From Saposhnikovia divaricata (taxonomy: Eukaryota > Streptophyta > Magnoliopsida > Apiales > Apiaceae), in assembly GCA_036435485.1 (NCBI GenBank), contig CM071597.1:145511647-145575646 (forward strand): 64,000 nt of DNA, read 5' to 3'. Of this stretch, positions 1 through 9,678 are shown in pieces. How positions within the stretch are numbered: the first letter of the stretch is position 1; each line of letters begins with the position of its first letter. Made by a program: the position numbers and the translations under genes. The notes beneath the pieces are model-generated. The model was not told where the DNA came from. It made no database searches and was given only the letters and a program-made list of their open reading frames with translations.

Positions 1-1411
1 GTTTCCGGTAAGGATTTGTAGATTCCGGCGCCGACGGTCATTTTCCGGCGACCACAAATGCACCCAGCCACTAGTTTTTCAATCGTTTCTAACAGCCAAA
101 CGTATTTATATTACTTCCCCCTACATTCCGATACCACACCATGACAGAAACAATCACAAAATCAAAATTTCCGGCCAAAACTTTAAAATTTTTCGGCAAA
201 ATTCTGAAGTAGCAATTCAGTAAACCAAATTACACGAACAAGGTGTTAAAACAAAGCTGAGAACTCATACACTCTCTCTACGGGCTTAGCTTTAACAGAC
301 AATCATCATATAACACGGACGAACGATTCAAAGTTTCGAAGAAAACTATGGACTCGTTTTTCAACAATACGAACATAAACATTCGATTTTTCTACATGAA
401 TCGATTCTAAACAGCTTAGGGAAGCTCAAGGAAGCATCAGATTGAACAAACAATTTATGAATCAAAAAGCCCTAATTTTTAAGAACATGAACCCTAATTT
501 TCCGAAAATTAAACAAAAATTCACAAAAATTCGAGGATGATACCTTGGTGTAAATTGATTGCAAAATATGAAAGTAGAGATTACAGGCTTCAATTTGACT
601 ACTCGAGCGTCAAAAACAACCACTAGAATCACCTCCTATTGATCGTTATTAAATTTTAATTTTTAAAATTTGATAATTTCTGAAAATAAAGACTGATGAA
701 TGGAGCGAAGACAAGTGGCACACATCAAATGGGTGATGAAGAGATAACGTTTTGCTACTGATCGAAAAGTATTACGAATTATTTCGATTTCCGGAATGTT
801 CGGAACCCTATTTAACTTTTAACCGGTCCAAAACGTACCAATTATATCAATTACGGGTCCGATTCGAACAATAATATTTTGATGGAAAAAAAATAAAAAT
901 AAATAACGAGTCAATAACTAAAAATTTATAAAACTAATAAAATGAATAAAATATGAATTTGGTAAATTTTGAGATATATTTGACGAATATTTATACGAAA
1001 ATGATTTTAAATCGAAGCCCCAAGGATTTTGAAAACAGAGGATAAAACGAACTGAACCGCACATTTTTTTTTCCGAAAAAGTTAAAGATAATTATCCAAG
1101 AGTCTAATACAATCACTAAACACACAAAGGTTCCCAATCAAACATTCCCGATCCTTTTATTCACATATAACGATACCATCTCATATTCCCGATATAATTA
1201 TCCGTCAAATCGAATCAATATATTCATATAAATTCAAAATAAGCTAGAATAAATTATAATGAAGTATTTCCAACTTGCTCAAATAATAATAGCACATACT
1301 GGGACCTTGTAAATCATTTTAACACATATCCTCATATACCAATAATCATTTAAACATGTTGACTCGTCAAACGGGAATAAAATAATTTAATATATTCCAA
1401 TTTAAATATTC
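1..1411. other. AT-rich stretch without recognisable gene
   Basis: I see no credible coding region here on either strand. The DNA is AT-rich with many short A and T runs and ends where recognisable copia pol coding sequence begins. It may be remains of another LTR element, but I could not find paired ends or target-site duplications. The abrupt start of pol homology at about 1,412 means the left part of the copia element is missing, by deletion or by an insertion lying outside the window. Confidence 0.5.
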
Positions 1412-3595
1412 ACGGTTCTTACGATAAAAGATGGTAAATTCGATGCTAAATCCTATGAAGCCATATTTCTTGGTTATTCTTTAACAAGTAGGGCTTATAG
1501 AATTTATATTACTAATAAACATATTGTTGAAGAATCTATTGATGTCACTTTTCAAGAACCTAACAATGATCTACCAAGAGTCGAGGAAGAATTTGCAGGT
1601 GAACAAGAGAGAATGCAACCTCAGGTTTCTGACAATGAGCACGCTAGAAGTTCAAATTAGCAAGCTGAAGTAGAAGCTGGAAGTTCAAATCAGCAAGCTG
1701 AAGTAGAAGATGGAACTGGAAATCATCAAGCCAAACAGGATGCAGACCCTGACAATCAGCAAGCTGGAAGTTTAAATCAGCAAGCTGAAGTTGATGACAC
1801 AATTTCTAAAGTGGCAAAAATGACTTTGGAAGGTCTTAGAGGTTCAAGGGCTACTGAGAAACAACCTATCTATGATGGAGAATATCAAATACCACCGGCA
1901 AAGATGAGAAAGATAACTCATGAAGAAACAGCTCAACATTCTCTACCAAGGTCAACAAGAATGGTTAAGAATCATCCTCCAGAGTTGGTCATTGGTGATA
2001 TTACTGATGGAATCACTACAAGAAGAGGGAAAGCAAATTACTGTGCTCATGCTGCCTTCCTAGCACAAGAAGAACCCAAAAATATCAATGAAGCATTGGA
2101 AGATGGAAATTGGATCATGGCTATGCAAGAAGAATTAAATCAATTTGAAAGATATGATGTTTGGGAACTTGTCAAGCCACCATAAGATGCTTCAATCATA
2201 GGAACAAAATGGGTGTTCAAAAACAAAGTTGATGAATTTGGCACCATTACTCGAAATAAAGCAAGACTTGTAGCTCAAGGCTATAACCAACAAGAAGGCA
2301 TTGACTTTGATCAAACCTATGCTCCTGTTTCTCGTCTGGAATCAATTAGAATGCTTCTGGCCTATGCATGTTTCAAGAAAATTAAGCTATATCAAATGGA
2401 TGTAAAGAGTGCATTTCTAAATGGCGTGCTGGAAGAGGAAGTGTATGTCAAACAGCCTCCTGAATTTGAACATGATCAATATCCAAACTATGCATTCAAG
2501 CTAAAGAAGGCTCTCTATGGTTTAAAGCAAGCTCCAAGAGCTTGGTACAAAAGGCTTAGTAAGTATCTAATCCAAAATGGATTTAATCGAGGTAAAATCG
2601 ATCTCACATTATTTATTAAACAAAATGGTAAAGATATTCTCATTGTTCAAATATATGTGGATGATATTATTTTTGGAGCTACTAATGAATCTATGTGCAA
2701 GTGGTTTTCGAAGTGTATGCATGGTTAGTTTGAAATGAGCATGATGGGTGAGCTCAATTATTTCTTGGGTCTTCAAATTAAGCAATCTAAGGATGGAATA
2801 TTTGTGCACCAATCTAAATATACAAAAAGTCTGCTCAAAAGATTCGGTTATGAAGATGTTAAGCCAAAATCAACCCCCATGGTTCTAAACAGCAAGCTGA
2901 TTGCAGATGAAAATGGTAAGGCTGTTGATATCAAAAGATACCGAGGTATGATAGGAAGCTTATTATACCTAACTGCTTCTAGACCTGACATCATGTATAG
3001 TGTATGTGTTTGTGCATGGTTTCAATTTAACCCTAAAGAGTCTCACTTAAATGCTATTAAAAGAATATTTCGATATTTAAGTGGTACAATCACTCTCGGT
3101 TTGTTTTATCCTATCACAAATACTTTTGATCTTGTTGGGTATAGTGATGCAGATTATGCAGGTTGTCAAGTTGATAGAAAAAGTACTAGTGGTGTTTGTA
3201 CATTCCTTGGACAAAGCTTAGTTTCATGGCAATGTAAGAAACAAGCCTCTGTTGCCTTATCCACGGTCGAAGGAGAATATTTAGCAGCCGGGAGTTGTTG
3301 CTCTCAACTTCTTTGGATGATCCAAACACTAAGAGACTTTGATATCAAGTGTGGAAGAGTTCCAATAAATTGTGACAACACTAGCACAATTAACATTTCT
3401 AATAATCCGGTGAATCACTCAAGAACGAAGCATATTGATGTTCGACATCACTTCTTGAGAGATAATGTTGCTAAAGGCAAGATAGAGTTAGTCTTTGTCC
3501 CAACTGAATTTCAACTAGCTGATATATTCACCAAGCCCCTTGCTGAGGAAAGATTTTCAATCATTCGAATGCAACTTGGTATGTGCTCCATTTAA
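1412..3595 (+). pseudogene. Copia pol remnant: integrase C-terminus, RT, RNase H
   Basis: One continuous reading frame carries the integrase C-terminal motif KFDAKSYEAIFLGYS (from about 1,436), a repetitive linker (1,640-1,790), a copia-type reverse transcriptase with YVDD at 2,654-2,665, and RNase H with DADYAGCQVDRKSTSG and TKHIDVRHHFLR. It ends at a natural TAA at 3,593. The frame never shifts but is broken by three stops: TAG at 1,658, TAA at 2,183 and TAG at 2,726. Each is one C-to-T change from a glutamine codon; for the first, neighbouring repeat units show CAG at the same place. Gag, protease and the integrase core are missing, so the remnant is inactive. Confidence 0.9.
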
Positions 3596-4032
3596 AATCA
3601 GCGTGCTGATTGATAATTGCTGGACAGGTTAGCTTACCATTTGTTCTAGTCACTATGACAAATGGTATACTGATTGTCACCACTTCTAGCTTACCATTTG
3701 AATTATATGTACATTCTGTTTGCTTAAGTGATTTAAAGTGTGTTGTTTAAATTCAGATAATTTATGCTTATACGTGATTCGAATTAATGTGATTTATACT
3801 TGTGATAATAAGTAAATATCTCAGTATTGAAATATGCCTGTTTTTAGATAAATATTTAAGTAAGTTTTTTTTAATCTAAAAATTCTCCCCTAATATTTAT
3901 CAAAACAAGAAACCCGGGACGGTTCATTTCTTAAAAACACAAACACTCCTGGCAAAAGAGGCTTTTAGGGTTCATCGAAGGCGATTAGGGTTTTCAATCA
4001 GAAATTAAAGTTCTTCAATCCCATCAATCACC
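3596..4032 (+). other. Spacer between pol and third ORF, with recurring motif
   Basis: Noncoding. It holds the palindrome CAGCGTGCTG just after the pol stop and three copies of a word like AGCTTACCATTTG (two direct, one inverted as CAAATGGTATACTG). Related words recur in the LTR of the same element. The final 60 bases before 4,033 read like a leader and end in ATCACCATGG, a good start context for the third ORF. Confidence 0.6.
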
Positions 4033-5409
4033 ATGGTTCGCAAGACAAGAGCACGAAGACCACCCACTCCCTCTGCTTCAATGAAGGAAGATACCGGTCT
4101 GGAATTAAAGGAAAGCGGGGATGAAGTTACACAAACCCCTGAGTCGAAGAAGCTCAAGATGACTATGTCTCCGTCATTTGTGTCTCCCGACTGTGAATCT
4201 CATTATAAAGAGATGGATTTAGGATCACGCTCCATCATTCCTGGTCAACCGATATCAAGTAAGCTCATTCCTTCACTTACTCAATGTGGAGCATTTAAAT
4301 TGTTTCAAGATGTTGGGTTAGAATCATTCTTTATGGATATGCCTAAAGTGTACTTCCCTGATTTAGTTCGAGAATATTATGCCAACATGCAAACTGATAA
4401 ATTTGGGAGTATCGTATCTATGGTTAGGGGTAAGAAAATCCAGTTGAATCCCCCTATTTTGAGTTCAATTTTAAAAATTGAAAAGGATAGTGATGTTGAT
4501 GTTTGTACTGCCCAAGGTTCTGTATCAATCCCTGATTTAAGTAATCTTGAGCAATTGAAATTGATAATGGGTGATGTCAAGCTTAAGGATACAAACCCCC
4601 CTCCTACAACTATAGTCACACCCATGGCTCACCTTCTGTTCAAACTAGCTAGGTCTCACATTTGCCCAAGGATTGGTAATAAATCAAATTTTACTTGTCA
4701 AGATGTGGTAGTTGTTGCCATGTTGATGTCTGGAAAATCTTTTGATGTATCATCTGTGATACTACAAAAAATGTTAGCCACACTTGATAAAACAGTGAGT
4801 GGAATACCCTATGGGCTTTGGTTGACAAAGGTGTTTAAATGGTTCAAAGTAGATTTAAAAGATGCTGTTAAGGTTGTTGTTAAGGATATTGATGTTAAGT
4901 TCCTAGCTATGAATAACTTGCAAATTGAAGATGGTGTTTTATCTAGGATCGTACTATCTCCTCCAGAAGATCCTTCATTAGCTGCTCCTACAACTTCTGC
5001 AGAGCCTGTCTCTATGGCTCATAACCTGTTCTCTCAGTCACTTCATGCAGATGTTACTATTATGTCCAGTGAGCTTATCTCTCTTCGCAGGGATACTCAA
5101 TCCATCAGAAATGACATTCAATCTGTAAAGATGGACTTACAAGCTGTGAAAGTGGATCTCCAATCTGTGAAGGCTGAGTATCAGACAATTAAGAGCACAA
5201 TGAAAGAATTTCTATATGAAATTAAGTCTATCAAGGAATTGATGCTCAAAACTACTGGAATAACACCCACAACTCACTATGCCGTGGAAGAAGAAGCTGG
5301 GTTGGAAGATTTGGCAAAAGCTGCACAGAAGCAAGTTGAAAAAGTTGACACTGAAGCCACCACATCAAATGCTCCACCAGCTACTGTTCAAGATCCCAAA
5401 GCTTCTTAA
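4033..5409 (+). CDS. Sirevirus env-like third ORF
   Basis: Intact 458-residue ORF downstream of pol. Residues 1-60 are basic and Ser/Pro-rich. Residues about 90-290 resemble the conserved domain often annotated as putative plant transposon protein, with a YFPDLVREYYANM segment and a VRGKKI motif. Residues about 345-400 repeat heptads such as IQSVKMDLQAVKVDLQSVK, a probable coiled coil. The C-terminus is Ala/Glu-rich. I see no clear signal peptide or membrane anchor, so 'envelope' is only the traditional label for ORFs in this position in Sireviruses. The start was chosen from its Kozak-like context (ACCATGG). It has no stops although the adjacent pol has three. The function is not established. 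Confidence 0.75.
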   Translation: MVRKTRARRPPTPSASMKEDTGLELKESGDEVTQTPESKKLKMTMSPSFVSPDCESHYKEMDLGSRSIIPGQPISSKLIPSLTQCGAFKLFQDVGLESFFMDMPKVYFPDLVREYYANMQTDKFGSIVSMVRGKKIQLNPPILSSILKIEKDSDVDVCTAQGSVSIPDLSNLEQLKLIMGDVKLKDTNPPPTTIVTPMAHLLFKLARSHICPRIGNKSNFTCQDVVVVAMLMSGKSFDVSSVILQKMLATLDKTVSGIPYGLWLTKVFKWFKVDLKDAVKVVVKDIDVKFLAMNNLQIEDGVLSRIVLSPPEDPSLAAPTTSAEPVSMAHNLFSQSLHADVTIMSSELISLRRDTQSIRNDIQSVKMDLQAVKVDLQSVKAEYQTIKSTMKEFLYEIKSIKELMLKTTGITPTTHYAVEEEAGLEDLAKAAQKQVEKVDTEATTSNAPPATVQDPKAS

Positions 5410-5707
5410 TTTTTGATGAATTAAGGGGGAGAAAAAATTTGGAGTACTTTAAAAAAAACTATTTGTCTTGTTTTTAAAAATCTATCTATCTTGTTTAAGT
5501 GTTTTTGTTTGAACTGATCTGGTAGTTGTTTTTGGATTTATGTGGTTTATCTGGATATTTACTGGTTTAAATGTTTAAGTTGGTCTATGGATATGCCAAA
5601 AATGATTGCTTATAATATTGGTTTATATCTAATGTTGATATGCAGGGATTTAGGGGGAGTTTTTTAAATTTCTCCTAAATTAGTTGTAATCATCAAAAGG
5701 GGGAGAT
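5410..5707 (+). promoter_or_regulatory. Multiple polypurine tracts before 3' LTR
   Basis: Three purine tracts with core GGGGGAG lie at about 5,421-5,436, 5,651-5,659 and 5,694-5,707; the last abuts the LTR. In retrotransposons the polypurine tract primes plus-strand DNA synthesis. Repetition of the tract is a described Sirevirus hallmark. The remaining sequence here is T-rich and noncoding. Confidence 0.7.
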
Positions 5708-7076
5708 TGAAACTCCTAAGTTTTGATGATCACAAACAGTAAGCCATTTGGCTTAGTAACAGATATTAATAGCATGCCATTTGTAGACACACTAACTTGG
5801 TTTTGCAGGGAAATACAGCTTACTGATTGTGCAATCAGTATGACACAAACAGCAAGCCAACTTTGTAGTACAGTGACAATTGGTAAGCCAAGTGTAGACT
5901 TAGTCAGTTTGCATCAGTCTCAAACGGCAAGCCAAATACATGGTCAATCAGCGTACCAGTTGTACAAACAACATGCCATTTGTACAAACAGCACGCTGAC
6001 TGCGTCTATTAGAAAATCAGAAGGCTTCGGTTATTCAAGGAGCATCAAGCATAGATGTTGATAGAATATTGTAAGGACCCCTCTGAATATATCTGAAGTT
6101 GCATATACTCATATCTAATAGATATTGGGAGACAAACTTATTCCTTGTCATAAAATAAGAAAAGTAAGATCTACTTTTCATTATTTTAATACCTCACAAT
6201 ACCTCCACTCAAAAACAAACACATGGGGATGTCTTCCTAATCATATCTAATATTCCTCACCATGTCAAACACGCTCCATATTTGTATTATCATCTGACAA
6301 ACATATTCTTCATTTTCTTCATCTTGATTATTCTACAAAATTATAACTAACGGTTATAATTCATATCGTTGGTGTCTGATTTCAAATGCATTCTTGTTCA
6401 TCTATTTAAGAACGTGAAATGCTCAGTTCTTAACCATCCCTCACGAGTACAGAAACAATATATACATATACAACCACAAGCTTACTTTGCTAAATTCTTT
6501 TAAACCTTCAAAACCCAATATACACGCACATATATACATATTCAGAGGGGTTCATAGGTTGAGTTGTAACTGTTTAAAACATTGTATTGTTCAAGTTGTA
6601 TTGATTTGTTGTTGTACAAGGTTGGCTTAAGTTTTTGGGTGGGTTGAACTAGACTAGAGAAGGATACTTGGGAAGTATTGCTTAAAGGGTTAGCTCAGCA
6701 CAACAAACAACAAGCCATTTGTAAACAGCAAGGGATAAGGGAGATATATTGTTGGATCATGTAATCGGTTTTATAGTTGATCAATAATATATTCTCTTAC
6801 CAAGTTTGGTAAGGGACCAGGACGTAGACCATAGGGGATTAGGGGTCGAACCTGGCTAAAAGACTTTGTGTCACATTTAATTTTCTGCATATTAATTACT
6901 GCATTGCATTTTAGGTACAAACAGCTTGCCATTTGTAAACTGCACTGTCGCAAATAGCACGATGTTTCTTACAAACAGCACGCTGTTTCTGGTAAAATTT
7001 CAAACAGGTCATAAATAACCATTGTTAGCCTAAACACCTATTCACCCCCCCTCTAGGTGTTGTTTTTCAAACTCCA
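5708..7076 (+). repeat. Sirevirus 3' LTR
   Basis: It starts TGAAACTCC immediately after the third polypurine tract and ends at ACTCCA, following the CTATTCACCCCCCCTCTAGG block common near the end of copia LTRs. Length is about 1.37 kb. It is rich in short motifs such as AACAGCAAGCCATTTGTA, AACAGCACGCTG and CAGCTTACTG. The outer boundary is inferred: at 7,079 the sequence switches to similarity with the end of the chromovirus LTR found at 18.8-19.2 kb. The small ORF at 5,723-6,061 is made of these repeats and is not a gene. Confidence 0.6.
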
Positions 7077-7078
7077 TA

Positions 7079-7446
7079 CCAGTAGAAGCGAAGTATAAGA
7101 TTATCCTGGAATAGTCCAGTCCCGAATAAATATCACAGTGTAAGTTGGATAGGTTTCCAGCTGTTATTAGCAAGACTTGCCTTCAGGTGTGGTTTGTATA
7201 AGTAAAACTATGTGAGTTATTGGTACAACTATTGTTTAGAGATTGTGATTAGTAGTGTGAGATCATGGATAGCATAGTTGGTTATAATAATTAGTGTTAT
7301 TTTTGTTTATTGCTTTTGTGGCTCTAACTTATGTGTATGAAGGATTGAGGTCTTCTTGATATATTATGGAGTTAACATAGGTACGATATAATTGGATGGT
7401 TACGTAATGACCCAGACTCCTGACCTCGGATTTGGGGGCGTTACAT
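7079..7446 (+). repeat. Relic of the 3' end of a Tekay-type LTR
   Basis: This stretch can be followed in order against 18,830-19,155: ACCAGTAGAAG, then CTGGAATAG/GTAAGTTGGATAGGTTT, TAGCAAGACTTGCCTTCA, a T-rich block with GGCTCTAACTT, GATTGAGGTCT, and the terminal TTTGGGGGCGTTACA. The nested chromovirus LTR ends TTTGGGGGCGTCACA. It is clearly diverged from the nested copy, so it is an older family member. The Sirevirus LTR abuts its left side. Confidence 0.65.
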
Positions 7447-7519
7447 GGATATTCATTTCCTCTAAAACGCATTCATCAACTGGATTGCTAAAATATGTTT
7501 AACAAGTCATTTTAAGTCA

Positions 7520-7675
7520 TTTTTTTTTGAATAAGTAAGTTTGTTGTACAAAGAGTATCCGTTCTCAATAAATCTCAAGGCGAGCAATAATCGAACCCAG
7601 AACCTGAGACGACAAGAGATAAGTTGTAACTTCTAACTACTTGAGCTATATATCTCATCGCGTTCAGTTATTTTA
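7520..7675 (-). mobile_element. Probable tRNA-derived SINE
   Basis: On the minus strand a box A-like TAGCTCAAGTAGTTA (7,634-7,648) is followed by a box B-like GGTTCGATTA (7,589-7,598), and the segment ends in an A run (T run at 7,521-7,528 on the plus strand). This is the layout of a Pol III-transcribed, tRNA-derived SINE. The A-to-B spacing is longer than in tRNA genes and I could not identify a clean target-site duplication. Confidence 0.4.
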
Positions 7676-7841
7676 AACCTTTATTAGTAAGTATTGTACT
7701 AAAACTAAGAGTTAATTGGATTGTTATGTGAAAGAAAAACATAAATGATCAAAGCACAAAAAAGTCTCAAAGACAAATTTCCTTATTTCTATTTCTCCCA
7801 GGGGTGTGCATCTAGTGATCTACATGCACTACTGGAAATAA

Positions 7842-8230
7842 GTCAATAGACATCAGTTCTGGGCCGATGCAAAAAAGTTTCAAAACCGATGTCTAGGTGG
7901 GTGTTGTTAAAAGTCCATGTGTTTTACATCGGTTCTGGGCCGATGTTAAAAAGGACTTATTACATCGGTTATAGATCGATGTAAATACTTATCAACAACA
8001 TCAGTTTTCAAAATAGAACCGATGTCTCAACCACTGTTCTACATCGGTTTTTAACCGATGTAAAATAGCTCCCAAAAATTGCCAAAATAAACTGTATACT
8101 ACATCGGTTTTTAACCGATGTAAAATAGCTCCCAAAAATTGACCAAATAAACTGTATACTACATCAGTTTTGAACCGATGTAAAATAGCTCCCAATGTAT
8201 ACTACATCGATTTTTAACCAATGTAAAATA
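7842..8230. repeat. CACTA subterminal repeats, 3' side
   Basis: At least seven copies of a palindrome of the form CATCGGTTTTTAACCGATG occur, some with a longer spacer. Three lie in a tandem of about 60 bp that also contains AAAATAGCTCCCAAAAATTG. In En/Spm such subterminal motifs are TNPA binding sites; here that role is inferred from position and repetition. Confidence 0.8.
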
Positions 8231-8731
8231 GGTCCCAAAAATTTCCAAAATAATAGACAACAGTTTTTACGTGATGTGTTAAAGACTCAAATTGATGTAT
8301 GTTCTTGGTTTTAACATCGTTTTTTCAATAACAATGTGATGTGTTATATTTGCATAATTATGATGACCAAAAATTTACCATTCAAAATCAAAATCATCAT
8401 TGCACGTTCATAATTAGAATGGCACCAAGCTTGTTTCGTATACAAAACATTCACCAAACTTAGCAATACAAAACATTCACCCAAAAGCAATACAAAACAT
8501 TTACCCAAAAAGCATAATTCATTAATAATTAACAACTCCATCCACAAAATCACAAACTGATCCATCCACAATATTCACCATGCATATAAGCATCCTAGAT
8601 CGAACTAGTCAAGATAGAAGAGAACAACTTATAACAGTACTAGCTAGACAACTTAACAGTACTAGAAAACTTAACAAAATACTAGCAGCAGACTAAGGCT
8701 TGAAAGCCATTCAGTACTTGGTCGTCGATGA
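8231..8731. other. CACTA noncoding DNA between subterminal repeats and TNPA-like gene
   Basis: No gene seen. It contains three imperfect copies of AATACAAAACATTCACCCAAA near 8,450-8,510 and lies 3' of the TNPA-like gene, so it probably contains that gene's 3' untranslated region. Confidence 0.5.
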
Positions 8732-9678
8732 TTACACAAATCCCTGTATATAATCAAGTGCCTCACAACGAACGACGTCAAGATCCTCCTCTGTGTAATA
8801 ACTCTTCCGATTCTTCGAAGCCCACTGTGAATATTAAACAGAGTAGAACATCATAAAAATTGTGCATGCGCGTTGACTAAAACCATGAAACTTATATTTT
8901 GTTAAATTACACAAATTAAACCACACACCTTGGTTATAAATTCCATTTCCTTGTCTTCAATTATGTCCTTCATGTAGCGCATGACTACATACCTACATTC
9001 AGTCCCACCGGGTTGTTTAGGGGATCCCTAATCCAATAATAACCAAATTATCGATCTGTGTAAGCAAATTATTGAAATAAACTATAAATAACCTAAGTTA
9101 AAGTGCATATGCAGAATACTAACCAGAATTTTAACTTTAGGATTTTTGTTTACACGTCCGGTTTGAGCATTGTAAGATCGGACAGCTCTGTAGAAGAGTA
9201 TTATTTAAGAATAGTATTAAACCCGAGAAATCCACGACTTATATATATATATAAATATCAAAATCAGGGGGTAAAAAAGTATTACCGTACTAACGCTGCT
9301 TCTAGCACTTCAAACTTGTTGGAATGCAATGGATTGAGAATGAAAATTTCAGATTCCCAAATCAATATCAAAATCCAATGAAAGCTGTTTTTATGATAAA
9401 ATAATCAGTTGTTAGATTTTAAAATAATTATATAAAGTTACAACTACCACAAATATTAGCCTTAACTGTAAATACTATAAACTAACAGTAGACTTTTCTT
9501 TTTCTGGCTAAATACTATAAACACTAGATAGGCTTACTATTCATTAAGAGGCAAGAATAATATCCGAGAAGGTGCAGGCATCAGCCTACAAACAATGTAA
9601 GCTTCAAAATCATCATTCAATTTGAAAGTGGCTCCAGGATCAGCAAACGCAAACATATCCAAATTCCTCTCATCAACC
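8732..9678 (-). pseudogene. 3' exons of CACTA TNPA-like gene with ULP1-like (C48) protease domain
   Basis: Minus-strand exons can be joined across consensus splice sites: 9,678-9,538, 9,385-9,286, about 9,187-9,124, one around 9,030-8,935, and a last exon near 8,829 ending at TAA 8,732-8,734. Reading through gives a ULP1/SENP-like C-terminus: YFHWILILI (His at 9,380-9,378), then FILNPLHSN, then PKQPGGTEC followed by VMRYMKDIIED. The catalytic His, Gln and Cys positions are present; the usual Asp after the His appears to be Asn. The gene's 5' part lies at 33.8-36.3 kb. The Athila-like element inserted inside the first of these exons, so the gene is cut. Joining of exons is inference from splice signals and frame. 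Confidence 0.7.

Larger units (their letters stand above)
1412..7076 (+). mobile_element. Sirevirus-like Ty1/copia retrotransposon, 5'-truncated
   Basis: The order is end of integrase, reverse transcriptase and RNase H, then a separate third ORF (4,033-5,409), three GGGGGAG polypurine tracts, and a 3' LTR of about 1.37 kb. A post-pol env-like ORF together with several polypurine tracts is characteristic of the Sirevirus (SIRE1/Maximus) lineage. The 5' LTR, primer binding site, gag, protease and most of integrase are absent. No target-site duplication can be tested because the left end is lost. Confidence 0.8.

Noticed and set aside
5723..6061. 112-residue ORF in the copia LTR
   Set aside because: Made up of the AACAGCAAGCC-type repeats of the LTR; no domain and no coding bias visible.
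7589..7648. Possible tRNA gene on the minus strand (box A and B words)
   Set aside because: Box spacing is too wide and no cloverleaf stems form; better explained as a tRNA-derived SINE.
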